The notes beneath the pieces were generated by a model that was given only the letters and a program-made list of their open reading frames with translations, was not told the origin of the DNA and made no database searches. DNA of 64,000 bases from Selaginella moellendorffii (lineage: Eukaryota > Streptophyta > Lycopodiopsida > Selaginellales > Selaginellaceae), in contig NW_003314341.1 in the NCBI RefSeq assembly GCF_000143415.4, positions 354,451-418,450 of the forward strand, given 5' to 3'. How positions within the stretch are numbered: the first letter of the stretch is position 1; each line of letters opens with the position of its first letter. This document shows, one piece after another, positions 54,001 to 64,000 of this stretch. The translations under genes were made by a program, and so were the position numbers.

Positions 54001-56054
54001 GTCACCTTTCTAGAAAAGTGCAACGGCCACTTTTCTACATTAACTCTAGACTCTATCCAACTCAATTGCCTTAACCCCAAAAGTTAGCATCTCTTTGGGG
54101 TCGCATCATACAAACTACATACTAAGGTCTAAGCTAACCGAAGTCAACTCCAACCCCTTCACTAGTTTGTATTGGCTCATGAAAACGGAATGGTTTTCAG
54201 ACAAAGTGATCAACAGATCAGCCATTGGAAAAGTCTAAGAAAATTTCTGGAAAATTTTCCAACCTAGAGAAAGAATAACTCTCAGTCCAGGAATGCAAAC
54301 TTTCAAAACTAAACCAACTTCCTCCTACTAACAATTTCATATAGGTTCACCTCAACACAAATTCTCATGACCCATAGTATGCTTAAGCCTCAAACATCTT
54401 TGCCCATACTTCCGATATCCAACACCGATATCTGCAAAGTGCAAAAATGAACATCCAAGGCTTGATCACGAAGACCACATCTTCGGATATTTATATTGCA
54501 CTAACACTCTTCTTCAATCATTCTCAAGATCCAATGTGAAGCTAAAACACTAACAAGAAAAATGACATGGAAAATCAAGCTCTAAGGAAAATTCCTCATC
54601 ACTCGAAATAATAATGCCACTTCCACTAACACAAGTGTTAGCGATGTCAATGCCTTAACTACACACCTTTTCCATCCAACAATCTACTCCAAGTGCTAAC
54701 AGATAAACCAACAAGCCACAACAAATGAATGCTATAACTTTTTGCCAACACATAATGGGCAAACCCTCAAGGAAACAAGGTACCAACTTAAGCTTAGCAT
54801 AATGGACCATTATTGAGAATTCAGTCAAAGCTACTACAATGCTACTTCGTGTAAGTGGACTAGCTTCACCATCAACCACTTTGGGGTTGATCATCGTTAA
54901 ACCAAGCAACTTCGTAAACACATTGCTCACTATCACATGGATATGATATAAGTATCACAATGACTTGATCATCAATTGAGCAACACCACGAGCAATGCCA
55001 ATGCCATTACTTCAAAGGTTTATGTGATTATCAAGTGCTAACTCGATTCGACAAAATGCAACATAAATGCCACACTCCACCAATAAAGATTTACAACACT
55101 GAACACCATCAACTTTTGTTCACAACACGGACAAGCTCATACCACTCGCTATCCGACCAAACTCAAAACTTAACCCAACACCAAGCTACTCAAGGAGCAA
55201 TAGCAAGGTTCCCCAGAAAAGAATTGAGCACTGTAACCCAAGTCTTCCAATAGCAAATCTAGACAAAATGGTTTAGCGCTTCACCGCTATCCATCCCACG
55301 ACTCACCACTTACAAGACCATCATTTCCAACATGCATCAAAGTAGGGATTCTTGATTGCATAATATGAACATGAGTAATGAGTCACACCTCGTTGCAAAT
55401 CATCTCTACAAGAAGAGAACATGATTTACGTGTTTGATCCTTCATCCCCGACGACTCTCTTTTCGGTCTCATCTTTGATTAAACCTCAAGCTTGCTTTCA
55501 CACTGCCTTCAGTCCAATCCAAGAAAAGTTTATGAGAGAGCACGGCAATGACTACTTGTATCAATAGACTAATCCCTACAGTCTTGATTGATCCATTTGT
55601 AATCATGCCTAGGAAGGATCCACTAGTGCCGTGCTAAATAACTACAGACCAGCCTATTTACCACTCATAGCAAACCCAGGGAAAGTTTACTTTCACTCAC
55701 GGTACATGGAACAACTCACGGAACCATTGAAACAACTCATGGAACCACCGATAGGCTAACATTAATCCTGCCAACTCAAAATGTAACCTCGAGTTGCTAA
55801 TGTGCCTCACTCACGAGCCCAAGCGCAAACTCGTGCAAATGGAATAACTCAAATCCATCCTATGAGCCCAAGAGCAAGCTCACAATATCACGGTATAAAA
55901 AGGTAACAAAAACCATACCCAAGGAACAATTGCGAACCCTTTGCACCAAACATGTACCCACTCGGATCATCATTTTCATCTCTGCATATGCAACGAGACT
56001 AGTTGCCCAATCTCATTGAATAGTACTCGCTGAGACTCATCCTCTGATACCAAA

Positions 56055-56861
56055 TGTAGCGCACGTGGTTTTGACCCTTTATCCTATGGTGATTTACTGC
56101 GAGGACATGGGTACTCCACCAACTAGCATGGAATGGAACTTGGGCTTAGACCCAAGCCGGACGCAGAACAAGGACAAGCACGCAAGTGGGAGCTAAACTA
56201 TGCCTCAGGTTGGTCGGCCATACCCAACCTACCCACTATCCTTACTATACATTTGGAACCCCCCATAGCCCCCCCCGCTTTGAGAAACACATGCTTTGGA
56301 CTTTCACCCCAAGCCTCCCTTAGTATCAGGAGTTAGTCTCTGGGAAAAGCTCGAAACTTACTAAATATGGAATGTCCCTAGATTGCGAATTTGGACACGG
56401 GATGAACACTATTGTGTTCAGGCCGATCTCTACATTCCGTAGATATGCCAAATGAGCAAATCTGGACACTTTCCATAAATAGTATTTGGGACCAAAATGA
56501 GACTAACACAAAGGGCATGATAGCGAGGGTGTTTGGCAGACACGGTAAGCTATCATCTAGTGATATTGAGGGACCAAGCTCAATATCGCGGGGGTTCCCA
56601 ACACTAGCAAGTGCAAGTCAACATCATGAGTTTCTCATCACCGTGTCAAGTCTGCTTGACTAAATGACAACTTAGGATTTCCTTCCTTAGTGCCCTTCCG
56701 GTCTAAGTGCACATGTGATGACCAGTTTCTCAACTAGCTTAGGCGGAGACTAATAACGGGTCCAACAATACCGCCCTCCTGCCGTCGTGGCAGTAAGGAA
56801 AGAATATCTGAAAGGACTAGCCGACAGGTAACTTTCGATACCCAAAGTCACATTCGAGACA
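56055..56861 (-). repeat. LARD B right LTR (5' LTR), internally deleted
   Basis: 807 bp, starting TGTAGCGCACGTGGTTTTGA and ending ATTCGAGACA. After CTATGGTGATTTAC it jumps to TGCGAGGACATGGG, skipping about 315 bp of the left LTR. The rest aligns well. Confidence 0.88.
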
Positions 56862-56866
56862 GGTGA

Positions 56867-58067
56867 CTACTGACTTCATTAATAATATCTTTCTCCATTT
56901 GGAGGGGACGTGGGAGGAACATATCTGTGATGTTTGTAAAATGTTGGATTGGTTATGGAACGTTGGTTTAAAGCTAAAGCAATTGAAGTGTATGTTTAGG
57001 TTCAAAAACACAATTTATCTTAGGTACTATATTTTTCGTGAGGGTTTGCAAGTTGATCCTAACAAATTTGTAGCTGTTTTAAAGTTCTTTACTTCGAAAT
57101 GTGTGAATGATGTGCAATACTTCCTGGGTAAGATATAGTATCTCGATCATTTTGTGGATCATCTTTCTGATTGTACTACACCATTACGAGCATTACTAAA
57201 GTCATTAACATCTTCTTTTATTTGGTCTCCGGATTGTGAGCGAGCGTTCATGGATCTCAAAGAGTTATTAATGACTCCAGTTTTGGCATATTTAGACTAC
57301 ACTCAACTTTTCATTTGTGTGTGAATGCTTTTGATATTGGTCTTGGATGTGTGTTAATGCAAGAGAGCCCAAGTGTGCCTGGTTAGCGCCATCCCATTGT
57401 GTATATAAGCCATACATTACAACCAACGGAGGTGAACTACTCCACGACAGTAAAAGAGTGTTTAGTAGTAGTTTGGGGTTTACATAAACTTCATACATAT
57501 CTGTATGGTTCTTAGACATTACTAGAAGGTGATTATGTTGCCGTTACTTCATTATTGAAGCGGAAGAACTTGGTTAGTTATACTGCTCGGTAGGCTTTGA
57601 AGCTTTCGATATATAATTTTGATGTTGTTCATCGCCCGGGGAGTTCTATGGCTGATACTGATGCCCTTTCTTGAGCTCTTCCTTTTTCATTTTCTTCTTA
57701 TGTTTTTGACGAACTTGTTATTCTAACATCTGTGGATTTTCTTGATAAGGATTTTGTGCCGTTAGTGGTTATTGTACTTGACATTCAGTATCCACAAGGT
57801 GTAAAACAAGATTTACCTTCTCTTGATAAGGTTTACGATGCTCAAAAGATTGAGCCGTGGATTTGAAGGCTTCAAGATAGGTTTGAGAATCTTGCATCAC
57901 TTGTTGATGACTTGCCATTCTGGCATTTACATTATCAATATTGCTTTGAAGACGGCCTTCTTTATTTTGTGGGGACAGTTCTTAATGATCCTTTACGGTT
58001 AGTGGTGCCTTTTGTATTTATTCCACAATTTCTCCATGCCTACCATGATTCTCCTGCTCTAGGCGGG
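56867..58067 (+). pseudogene. E4 gypsy RT, RNase H and integrase finger, second part
   Basis: The frame continues from 49923: the catalytic YxDD position reads FINN, then TWEEH, LKLKQLKCMF, FREGLQVDPNK. Connection and RNase H segments follow (NAFDIGLGCVLMQ, RHPIVYISHTL, KECLVVVWGLHKLHTYLYG), then VVHRPGSSMADTDALS. Integrase begins FEDGLLYF and reaches HAYHDSPALGG at 58060, where the inverted sushi-like copy cuts it. Many stops (TAG, TGA, TAA) are present. It belongs to a gypsy lineage different from E2 and the sushi-like element. Confidence 0.85.
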
Positions 58068-58390
58068 TGTCAAGATCCCCAACAAGATCAGGACTGGAAA
58101 ATGCAGAAGACAAAGAGAAAAGCTAGTAGAGATGAAGAAAAAGCCTTAAATTGGTGTTTATTTAGATTGTGGAGAAATGGAACAAGGCTAACCTATATAT
58201 ACTATAGGTTGATGAAGCTTCACCACTCTTGGATTGAAGATGGCCTAAATATAGCTGATGTCAAGGAGTTGCCATGTCATCATCAGGAATGTGGTTCGAG
58301 AATCAGGAATCGTATGGGAAATCAGAGAGTTAGGAATAAGGAAGTGTCTCAAGAGTCAGGAATGTGGCAAGAATTGGGAGATTCCTAACA
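58068..58390 (-). repeat. 3' LTR of sushi-like copy 2
   Basis: Starts TGTCAAGATCCCCAACAAG and ends GGGAGATTCCTAACA in plus orientation, 323 bp. It matches 11066-11454 in reverse complement with a shorter U3 repeat region. The transcript-start motif is damaged here. Confidence 0.88.
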
Positions 58391-59023
58391 GCACCCCCTC
58401 CTCAAGAACGAGTGGAACGAGGATGTGAATGAGAACGAAGAGGAGGATGAGATGGGTGTTGAGGGACAAGAGATGGAGAATGAAAAGAATGAGGACTGGA
58501 ACGAGAAGGATAGCGGCAGTGGAAGTCCTGAACAAGGTCAGGAGAATGAATTAGGTTGTCCACAGGTTCCCAAGTGCGTTCCTTAGATCCATAACCCTTC
58601 CAATCTACCAAATAGTAGAGTTTAGCCCATGAGATCTTGGAATCAAGGATGTCCTAAACCTCGTACTCAGACCCATCCTCGAGCTGCACTGGTGGAGGTA
58701 GAGGAATGACCCGATTTGGAATAGGACTGGGAATATAAAGCTCAAGGAGAGAGTGAAAAACAGGGTGAATTTGATATGAGGAGAGAAGTGCAAGGTCATA
58801 AGTGACAAGATTAATAATGGCAGTGATAGGGAAAGGACCAAGGCATGTGAAATTGAGTTTAGGACATGGCTTGGTGGTGGAGATATTTTGCCTGAGGAGC
58901 TAAACTTTATCCCCGATATTGTAAGTGGGACAATTCTGACGATGGACATTGGTGAATGTTTGTGAAATTCCTAAGCACAATAAAGGTGAAAGGAGATAGA
59001 GTTATGGATTTCCTGGAGGTTGG
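58391..59023 (-). pseudogene. Copy 2 chromodomain and integrase C-terminus
   Basis: The minus strand reads VDWKGYGSKERTWEPVDNLIHSPDLVQDFHCRYPSR (58402-58611), then an integrase tail equivalent to 10500-10760. At the site where copy 1 has TGA this copy has CAA (58897-58899 region). Confidence 0.83.
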
Positions 59024-59618
59024 TGTAAAGCTCTTGAGTTTGGACTTCCCAAGAGGTCACCCAACCCAATACTATTCAAACCCAAGTATGTTTAACCCCA
59101 AATATCCCAAGACCCTTAACCAATTAGAAAAGGGGGTGCACTCTTGTTCATGGGCCCTTTCCCTTTATATTTGAACCCCATGGATCGTCTCTCAAGTCGT
59201 TCCCTTTGATTGCTTATAATCTACCACGCTTCCTTGCAAGTTCACACCCTCGTGAACGGAAGCTGAGAGCCGCAACTCTCCCGAGAGCCCCGCTCTCTTG
59301 ACACCCTACCCCTCGGGTCAAGCCCAGTGGGAGCAAACTGGACCAGCCAGATGTCAATCAACATGTGGTGTGATTCCCCTAGCCAACCAACAGAGTCGGA
59401 CCCGAGACCACTCCGATACCAAATGTAAAGATCTTGAGTTTGGACTTCCCGGGGGGTCACCCAACCCAGTACTATTCAAACCCAAAGACGCTTAACCCCA
59501 AATATCCCAAGACCCTTAACCGATTGGAAAAACGGGTGCACTCTTGTTCATGGGCCCTTTCCCTCTATATTTGAACCCCATGGATCGTCTCTCAAGTTGT
59601 TCCCTTTGGTTTCTTACA
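59024..59618 (-). mobile_element. Cassandra TRIM copy 3
   Basis: 595 bp with a perfect target duplication GTTGG (59019-59023 and 59619-59623). LTRs are 59024-59218 and 59424-59618, 195 bp each, starting TGTAAAG and ending TTCTTACA or GCTTATA. Minus-strand primer site TGGTATCGGAG directly follows the LTR (about 59411-59422). The middle is the same non-coding sequence as copy 1. It split the integrase frame of sushi-like copy 2, so it is younger than that element. Confidence 0.92.
59442..59496 (-). promoter_or_regulatory. 5S rRNA-derived promoter block, Cassandra copy 3
   Basis: The minus strand reads GTTAAGCGTCTTTGGG (box A), AGTACTGGGTTGGGTGACC (box C) and CCGGGAAGTCC. A matching block lies in the other LTR at about 59041-59096, with box A changed to GTTAAACATACTTGGG. 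Confidence 0.85.
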
Positions 59619-60480
59619 GTTGGAGACAAATGCCTCAGAGCGGGGATTTGAACAAGAGGATTTGAATGGGGAAGGAAGTGAGAGATTGAATCGGGGATTT
59701 TGGCCAGAGTTCGCAAAGAAAGGGGAAATTCGAAGAGAGGAGTGAATAGAGTTGTTATAGGAGAATTTAGCAAGGGGAAGGATATCGAACCAGTTATCCT
59801 GATGATAGTTGATGAAGCACCTCAAGAATTGTTCCAATATCTGAATCGTTCGCTCAGACTGTCGATCAATTTGAGGATGATACGTCGAAGAGAGGTTGGC
59901 CTTCACTCCAAGCAGCTGCAAGAACCGTTGCTAGAAATGAGAGATGAATTGAGGTCCCTAATCCAAAACCACATCTGCAGGAATCCCACGAAGTCGGAAA
60001 ATTTCCCTGAATACTAGTTTTGCCATGTCCTTGCCCAAAAACTCCTTGGTACACGGCAGGAAATGCACCATCTTTGTGAAGCGATCCACCACGACTAAAA
60101 TGTTGTTGAAGCCTCAAGAACTCGAAAGATCACTCAAGAAATCCATGAAGATGGATTCTCAAGGACTTGAAAGGACCAGGAGGGAACGAAGCAAACCTAA
60201 AGGAAGGTGGCGATGTACCTTATTTTGGGCGCAAGTGTCATAGGAGGTAACAACAACTTTGATGTAGTCGTCTATGTGAGGCCACCAAAAGTCCTGTGCA
60301 ACCAGCTCATAAGTTTTTGCAATGCCAAAGTGACAAGTAGTCAGGCTATTGTGGCACGCCATTAGGACCAATCTTTGAGCATCACCTTCAGGAACGTAGA
60401 GCTGCTCCCCACAGTATAACAAGCCATCTAAGAACTCAAACTCGTCAAATTGCCAGTAGTCAGGAGTCACTAGGTGTCCA
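59619..60480 (-). pseudogene. pol: Copy 2 integrase
   Basis: Minus-strand segments include QLLGVKANLSSTYHPQIDRQSERTIQ and LPLAKFSYNNSIHSSLRISPF (59592-59921). Further upstream are LYVPEGDAQRLVLMACHNSL, then HFGIAKTYELVAQDFWWPHID and SYDTCAQNKV (60159-60470). Frames break between segments and the HHCC finger has changes. Equivalent to 9600-10440. Confidence 0.85.
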
Positions 60481-61490
60481 GCCTAAAGATGGGGGAAAAT
60501 GTCATTGGTGAGGTTGTCAGATTAAAAATCGTTTCTAATCGCGTCCATCAAGGAGGAGTCTTGAGGGGCCAGGGAAATTGCCATAACTTGAAGCTGATCA
60601 GGACCGAGGATAACCTGATCCTATTGATCGAAGGTAGGATTACTAGGCCTGAGACTGAGATAGGAGTGCCTTGAAAGAGCATTAGGAAGGCCCTGAAGCT
60701 TTCCAGGTCTGTACTTGATAACAAAGTCAAACCAACTTAAGAATTGTGCCCACCTTGCCTGACGACAGCTCAAAACTCGGGAAGTGGCAAAGTACTTGAG
60801 ATTTTTGTGATTCGTCTAGACCGTTGTTTGATGGCTCGCCCCCTCCAAGAAATGACGCCACTCGCCAAAGGAATCCACGATGGCAAGGAGCTCCTTGTCA
60901 TGGATTTCGTAATTGATCTCCGCAAGCTAGAATTTCTGAGAATGGAAAGTGACCAGATGGAATTCCTGATCTGCTTCGAGTTGAGACAGCACAGCACCAA
61001 TGGCAAAGTCGGAGGCGTCCGCCTTGATGAAGAAAGGTTGTGAGGGATCAGCATGGATCAAGACGGGAGAAGAACTAAAGGCTACCTTGAGTGTGTCGAA
61101 GGCCTACTGGGTAGCAGTAGACCAAGAGAAGGGAACATCCTTGCAAGTGAGATGCATGAGAGGAAGGACAATGTCGGAGTAGTAATCAATGAATTTGTGG
61201 TAGAAGTTGGCGAAGCCAAGGAAAACCTGAACGTTCGACATTGATTGTGGAGGCTCCCATTCGAGAATAGTCTTGACTTTGGCAGGATCCATCGTGATAC
61301 CCTCAGGAGTGACAATGTACCCAAGGAACTCCACAAACTCCTGATCGAAAGAACATTTCTTAAGCTTCGTGTATATGCCGTGTTCCCGCAGCTTCGCCAG
61401 CACCTTGCACACATGCTCATCGTGCTCCTCTTGAGTTTTTGAGTAGATGAGGATGTCATCGAGGTAGACAATCACCATCTGATCAAGAAA
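60481..61490 (-). pseudogene. pol: Copy 2 RNase H and RT palm
   Basis: The minus strand at 61104-61478 reads MVIVYLDDILIYSKTQEEHDEHV, then FLGYIVTPEGITMDPAKVK, with the catalytic YLDD intact (YLND in copy 1). RNase H lies at about 60730-61060 in broken frames. Equivalent to 8578-9590. Confidence 0.87.
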
Positions 61491-61493
61491 CTC

Positions 61494-62400
61494 CTAAAAG
61501 ACGTCATTTGCCATGTGTTGGAAAACTGCTGGAGTATTTGTCAAGTTAAATGGCATGACAGTGTACTCGAAGTGGCCATAGTGGGTTTGGAACACAGTGT
61601 TCCATTCATCACCAGGCCGGATCCAGATCAGGTTGTATGCTCCACGGAGGTCGATCTTGGTGAAGAAGCGGGCACCGTCGAGGCATTCTAATAAGTCCGA
61701 GATCAGGGACAGTAGATAACGGTTTCGAACAGTCACCTTGTTCAAACCTCGGTAGTCAATGACTAGCCGCAAACTCCCATCCTTCTTCTTAACAAAGAAG
61801 ACAGGCGCTCTAGCCAAGGACTACAAATGCTAAATGTACCCTGATGCAAAGTTCTCGTCCACATACTCTTTGAGGGCCTTAGGTTCGGACGGGGATAACC
61901 TATAGATAGGCCCCCACGGAGGTGACGCTCCTTCCTGTAAATCAATGGGACAGTTGTAAGGCCAATGAGTAGTACACTAGCTTTTTTCTTGTCAAACACA
62001 TCCCCAAAATCATGATACTTCTCAAGAAGACTGACAGGAGAAACATGCAAAGCAAAAAGGAAAACAGGTTCTTCATGAAGGAGTTCTTTCATAGTGATTG
62101 TGGAGATAAGAAGAGGTGTATGACTAAATGGAATGATGGAACATGGATACTGTCCAGTGTATGATGAAAGAGAGGGAAAAGAAGATTGAGGGATAGGGAG
62201 CAAAGAGGGTGAAAACTTCGTAGAATCAGGAACAGAACCCTGATTTGAGTTTAGGGAACTTTTCCTGATTTGGACTCGATGAACAGCAAGGGAAGACGTG
62301 GGAGATGGTGACGTGGAAGAGAAGAGCTGTAATTCCTTCCAACAGATTTGAGGCTGGTGCAATTGGAACCAAGGAAGGCCGAGCACTATAGAGGAGGACT
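61494..62400 (-). pseudogene. pol: Copy 2 RT fingers and protease C-terminus
   Basis: 61494-61817 encodes [20 protein letters not shown], then [19 protein letters not shown] and [14 protein letters not shown]. 61763-62386 gives the GLPWF protease end and the linker. Equivalent to 7684-8577, where copy 1's TAG is GAG here. Confidence 0.85.
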
Positions 62401-62409
62401 TACTATTAA

Positions 62410-62700
62410 TGATGGCGATATCAATGATGGTGGACCCGATGTGTACTCAAACGGGCAATGTTTCCCTAAGTCCAGAAGATGGAGACACAAAATGCCCATC
62501 GATGCCTTCAAACCTCAAAGTAGGAGAAAGAGGAACATGATGTCGGGTAGCAAAGTCCGTGTCCATGAAGTAGGAAGTTGCACCTGAGTCCAGTAGTGCT
62601 AGAGCCTTGAATCCTGATTGTCTGGTGAAAGAAGACATGGGATGTGGAAGTTGCAGGAATTGGTAGTGGCTTTGATGAAAGGTGGTGAAGAGCTTGATAA
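62410..62700 (-). pseudogene. Copy 2 protease
   Basis: ALLDSGATSYFMDTDFATRH at 62447-62638 holds the DSGA active site. The base missing from copy 1 near 7632 is present here (about 62445), so the protease could read through at that point. Confidence 0.83.
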
Positions 62701-62779
62701 AGAAGAAAAGTGATTTTTATTCGGGGAGTCCAAACAGACAGCTCCTACTCTGTTTGGACAAGGTCATTTCCCGACTGTA

Positions 62780-63712
62780 ACAAAGGTGAACCTTGAGGCA
62801 GAGTGAACTTGAGCAGTCGGGGAGGCTTCTTGGGACACACAGTTGCTTTGTGATTAGGATCAGCATAGTAAAGGCAAAGATTCTGAGATACTCAATGTTG
62901 CTTTTCAGTAGGACTCAACTTCCTTCTGATGAGTCAGGGAGTACTAGAAATATCCATTGGGACCAGAGCAGTAGGTTCAAGAGTATGCCCCAAAGACTCA
63001 AGCTGAGATTCCTGAGTCTGGGATGGGAAATGGCAGCGTGGTGACTTTCCTGACAACGTTCAAAGAGACAATTATTGCATCAAATAGCTTTTTTGATAGC
63101 ATCCGATAGGTCCATGGGATCCTCCATGGTGAGCAACAAATCTTTGACACTATTGTTGAGGCCGAAACAAAATTGATCAATCATGGCCTACTCATCCCAC
63201 TAAGTGTTCAAGGAAAGGAGTTGGAACTCCGCAACATAGATTGAGGCAGAACGAGACCCCTGAGAGAGACGTCTCATCTTTGTGGTGGCAGCCCGAACCC
63301 AATCCATCTCGCCAAAACATGCTTTGAGCTTCTCTTTGAACAACTAAAGATCCATCAACTTCGAAACCATGACCCCTTTCATGCTCTTCTCTAGGAGAGG
63401 AGAAACCATGATAAAGCTACACCTTCAAGCAACATCCCGATCGCGCCGATTTGAGACTCAGGAGTGGGGTACCATCGATGTTGAAGTGTGAAAATCAGCT
63501 CCATCTGGTTTAGGAATCTGTGAAGCTTTGAACGCTTGCCTGAGAACTTCGCTGGGAAACTCACCTTCGGTTCAGGAACTTTGCTTGATCCTTGAGCTGA
63601 AAGTGAAGCAAGCTCCTGTTGCATGTGAAGAAGGGCCGCCTTCAGCTCAGTAATCTCAGACTAGATTTTTGCAGGGACTTTGGCGAAGGAATCAAGATGG
63701 CTTGGAGACTCC
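62780..63712 (-). pseudogene. gag: Copy 2 gag
   Basis: Minus strand, from the zinc-knuckle region (about 62830-62880) back to the start codon at about 63712 (MESPSHLDS-like). Segments FPAKFSGKRSKLHRFLNQM and LLEGVALSWF are clear (63391-63624). Several frameshifts and stops occur. The sense-strand TGA seen in copy 1 at 6973 also occurs here. Confidence 0.8.
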
Positions 63713-63744
63713 ATTGGCAAAGAAGAAAGAAAAGGGGGAAAAAG

Positions 63745-63885
63745 GCAAAGGCATTGCAAAAACCTATGAGCTGGTTGTACGGGACTTTTGGTGGCCTCAT
63801 ATAAACAACTACATCAAAGCTTTTGTTACCTCCTGTGATACTTGCACCCGGAATAAAGTACCTCGCCACCTTCCTATCAAATTGT
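63745..63885 (+). other. Inverted integrase fragment between LTR and gag of copy 2
   Basis: About 130 bp match the family's integrase (copy 1 9732-9858: GIAKTYELV, DFWWPHI, CDTC, RNKVPRHLP) in the plus orientation, opposite to the element around it. It replaces the primer site and leader. On the sense strand the LTR side breaks after TTTGAT and the gag side resumes at TGCCTTTG, and in copy 1 both places are preceded by TTTGAT (6243-6248 and about 6291-6296). This looks like templated repair filler or an aberrant reverse-transcription product. Confidence 0.8.
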
Positions 63886-64000
63886 CAAGAGCCTCAACAA
63901 GATCAGGACTGGAAAATGCAGAAGACAAAGAGAAAGATAGTGGAGACGAAGAAAAGGCCTTAGACTAGCATTGATTCAGATTGTGGAGAAATGGAACAAT
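63886..64000 (-). repeat. 5' LTR of sushi-like copy 2, truncated by window end
   Basis: Reverse complement of the R-U5 part of the LTR. The self-primer complement TTGATTCAGATTGTGG is intact at 63971-63986, so the transcript-start motif is conserved in this LTR. The U3 part lies outside the window. Confidence 0.85.

Larger units (their letters stand above)
49924..56861 (-). mobile_element. LARD copy B: large non-coding LTR retrotransposon
   Basis: 6.94 kb with a perfect GGTGA target duplication. LTRs are 49924-51044 and 56055-56861; the internal region 51045-56054 is 5,010 bp. On the minus strand TGGTATCAGAGG (56041-56052) directly follows the 5' LTR, an excellent initiator-Met primer site, and AGGGGGGGAGAG directly precedes the 3' LTR. 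The internal region is collinear with LARD A over its whole length but lacks any long shared ORF or retroelement domain. The right LTR lacks about 315 bp found in the left one (equivalent of 49967-50284). Confidence 0.92.
58068..64000 (-). mobile_element. Sushi-like chromovirus copy 2, inverted, runs off window
   Basis: Read on the minus strand this is the same family as 5853-11454: 5' LTR (from beyond 64000 down to about 63885), gag, protease, pol, chromodomain and 3' LTR (58068-58390). It inserted into the E4 integrase. Cassandra copy 3 sits inside its integrase region. It is more decayed than copy 1, with multiple frameshifts and stops, but keeps the catalytic YLDD. The primer site is lost at the junction with an inverted integrase fragment (63745-63885). 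Confidence 0.9.

Overview
This is nuclear DNA of a vascular plant. The evidence is Ty3/gypsy retrotransposons in nested stacks, retroelements primed by initiator-Met tRNA, three copies of the plant TRIM element Cassandra (5S rRNA-derived LTRs), a TTTAGGG-like patch, and one plant-type SRA (SUVH-like) gene fragment. I cannot fix the species. Low gene density, deep nesting and a sushi/Tf1-like chromovirus suit a large-genome plant, possibly a fern, lycophyte, gymnosperm or early-diverging angiosperm. There is no prokaryotic content, operon or CRISPR.

Region 1 (about 44-37638) is one nest, resolved mainly by target-site duplications (TSDs). The outermost layer is a decayed non-coding LTR element (LARD copy C). 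A chromodomain Ty3/gypsy element (E2, 2253-36382, TSD TAACC) sits in it. E2 is itself interrupted by a non-coding element E1 (2451-16263, TSD ACCAA), an unidentified AT-rich 6.1-kb insertion (16597-22719), a MITE (25139-25430), LARD copy A (25479-33336, TSD AGAGG) and a solo LTR (33724-34092). E1 is interrupted by Cassandra copy 1 (2713-3305, TSD CCCGA) and by a sushi/Tf1-like chromovirus (5853-11454, TSD ATTGA/ATCGA).

Region 2 (37639-48900) is mostly AT-rich sequence without recognisable genes. It holds Cassandra copy 2, one SRA-domain exon on the minus strand (40486-about 41280), a decayed LARD LTR, a TA microsatellite and a 100-N gap (46401-46500).

Region 3 (about 48910-64000) is a second nest. 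A decayed gypsy element E4 is split by LARD copy B (49924-56861, TSD GGTGA) and cut at 58067 by a second, inverted sushi-like element. That element carries Cassandra copy 3 (59024-59618, TSD GTTGG) and runs off the window end.

The most notable signal is in the sushi-like element. The 16 bases at its predicted transcript start pair with the 16 bases just downstream of its 5' LTR, in place of a tRNA primer site. That is the self-priming arrangement known from Tf1. Second, E1 (no recognisable genes) shares with coding E2 a 3' region containing a tRNA-like fold, a hairpin and the polypurine tract, and LARD shares an LTR core with both. This suggests a family of non-autonomous elements mobilised by E2-type proteins. 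No coding region in the window looks intact.
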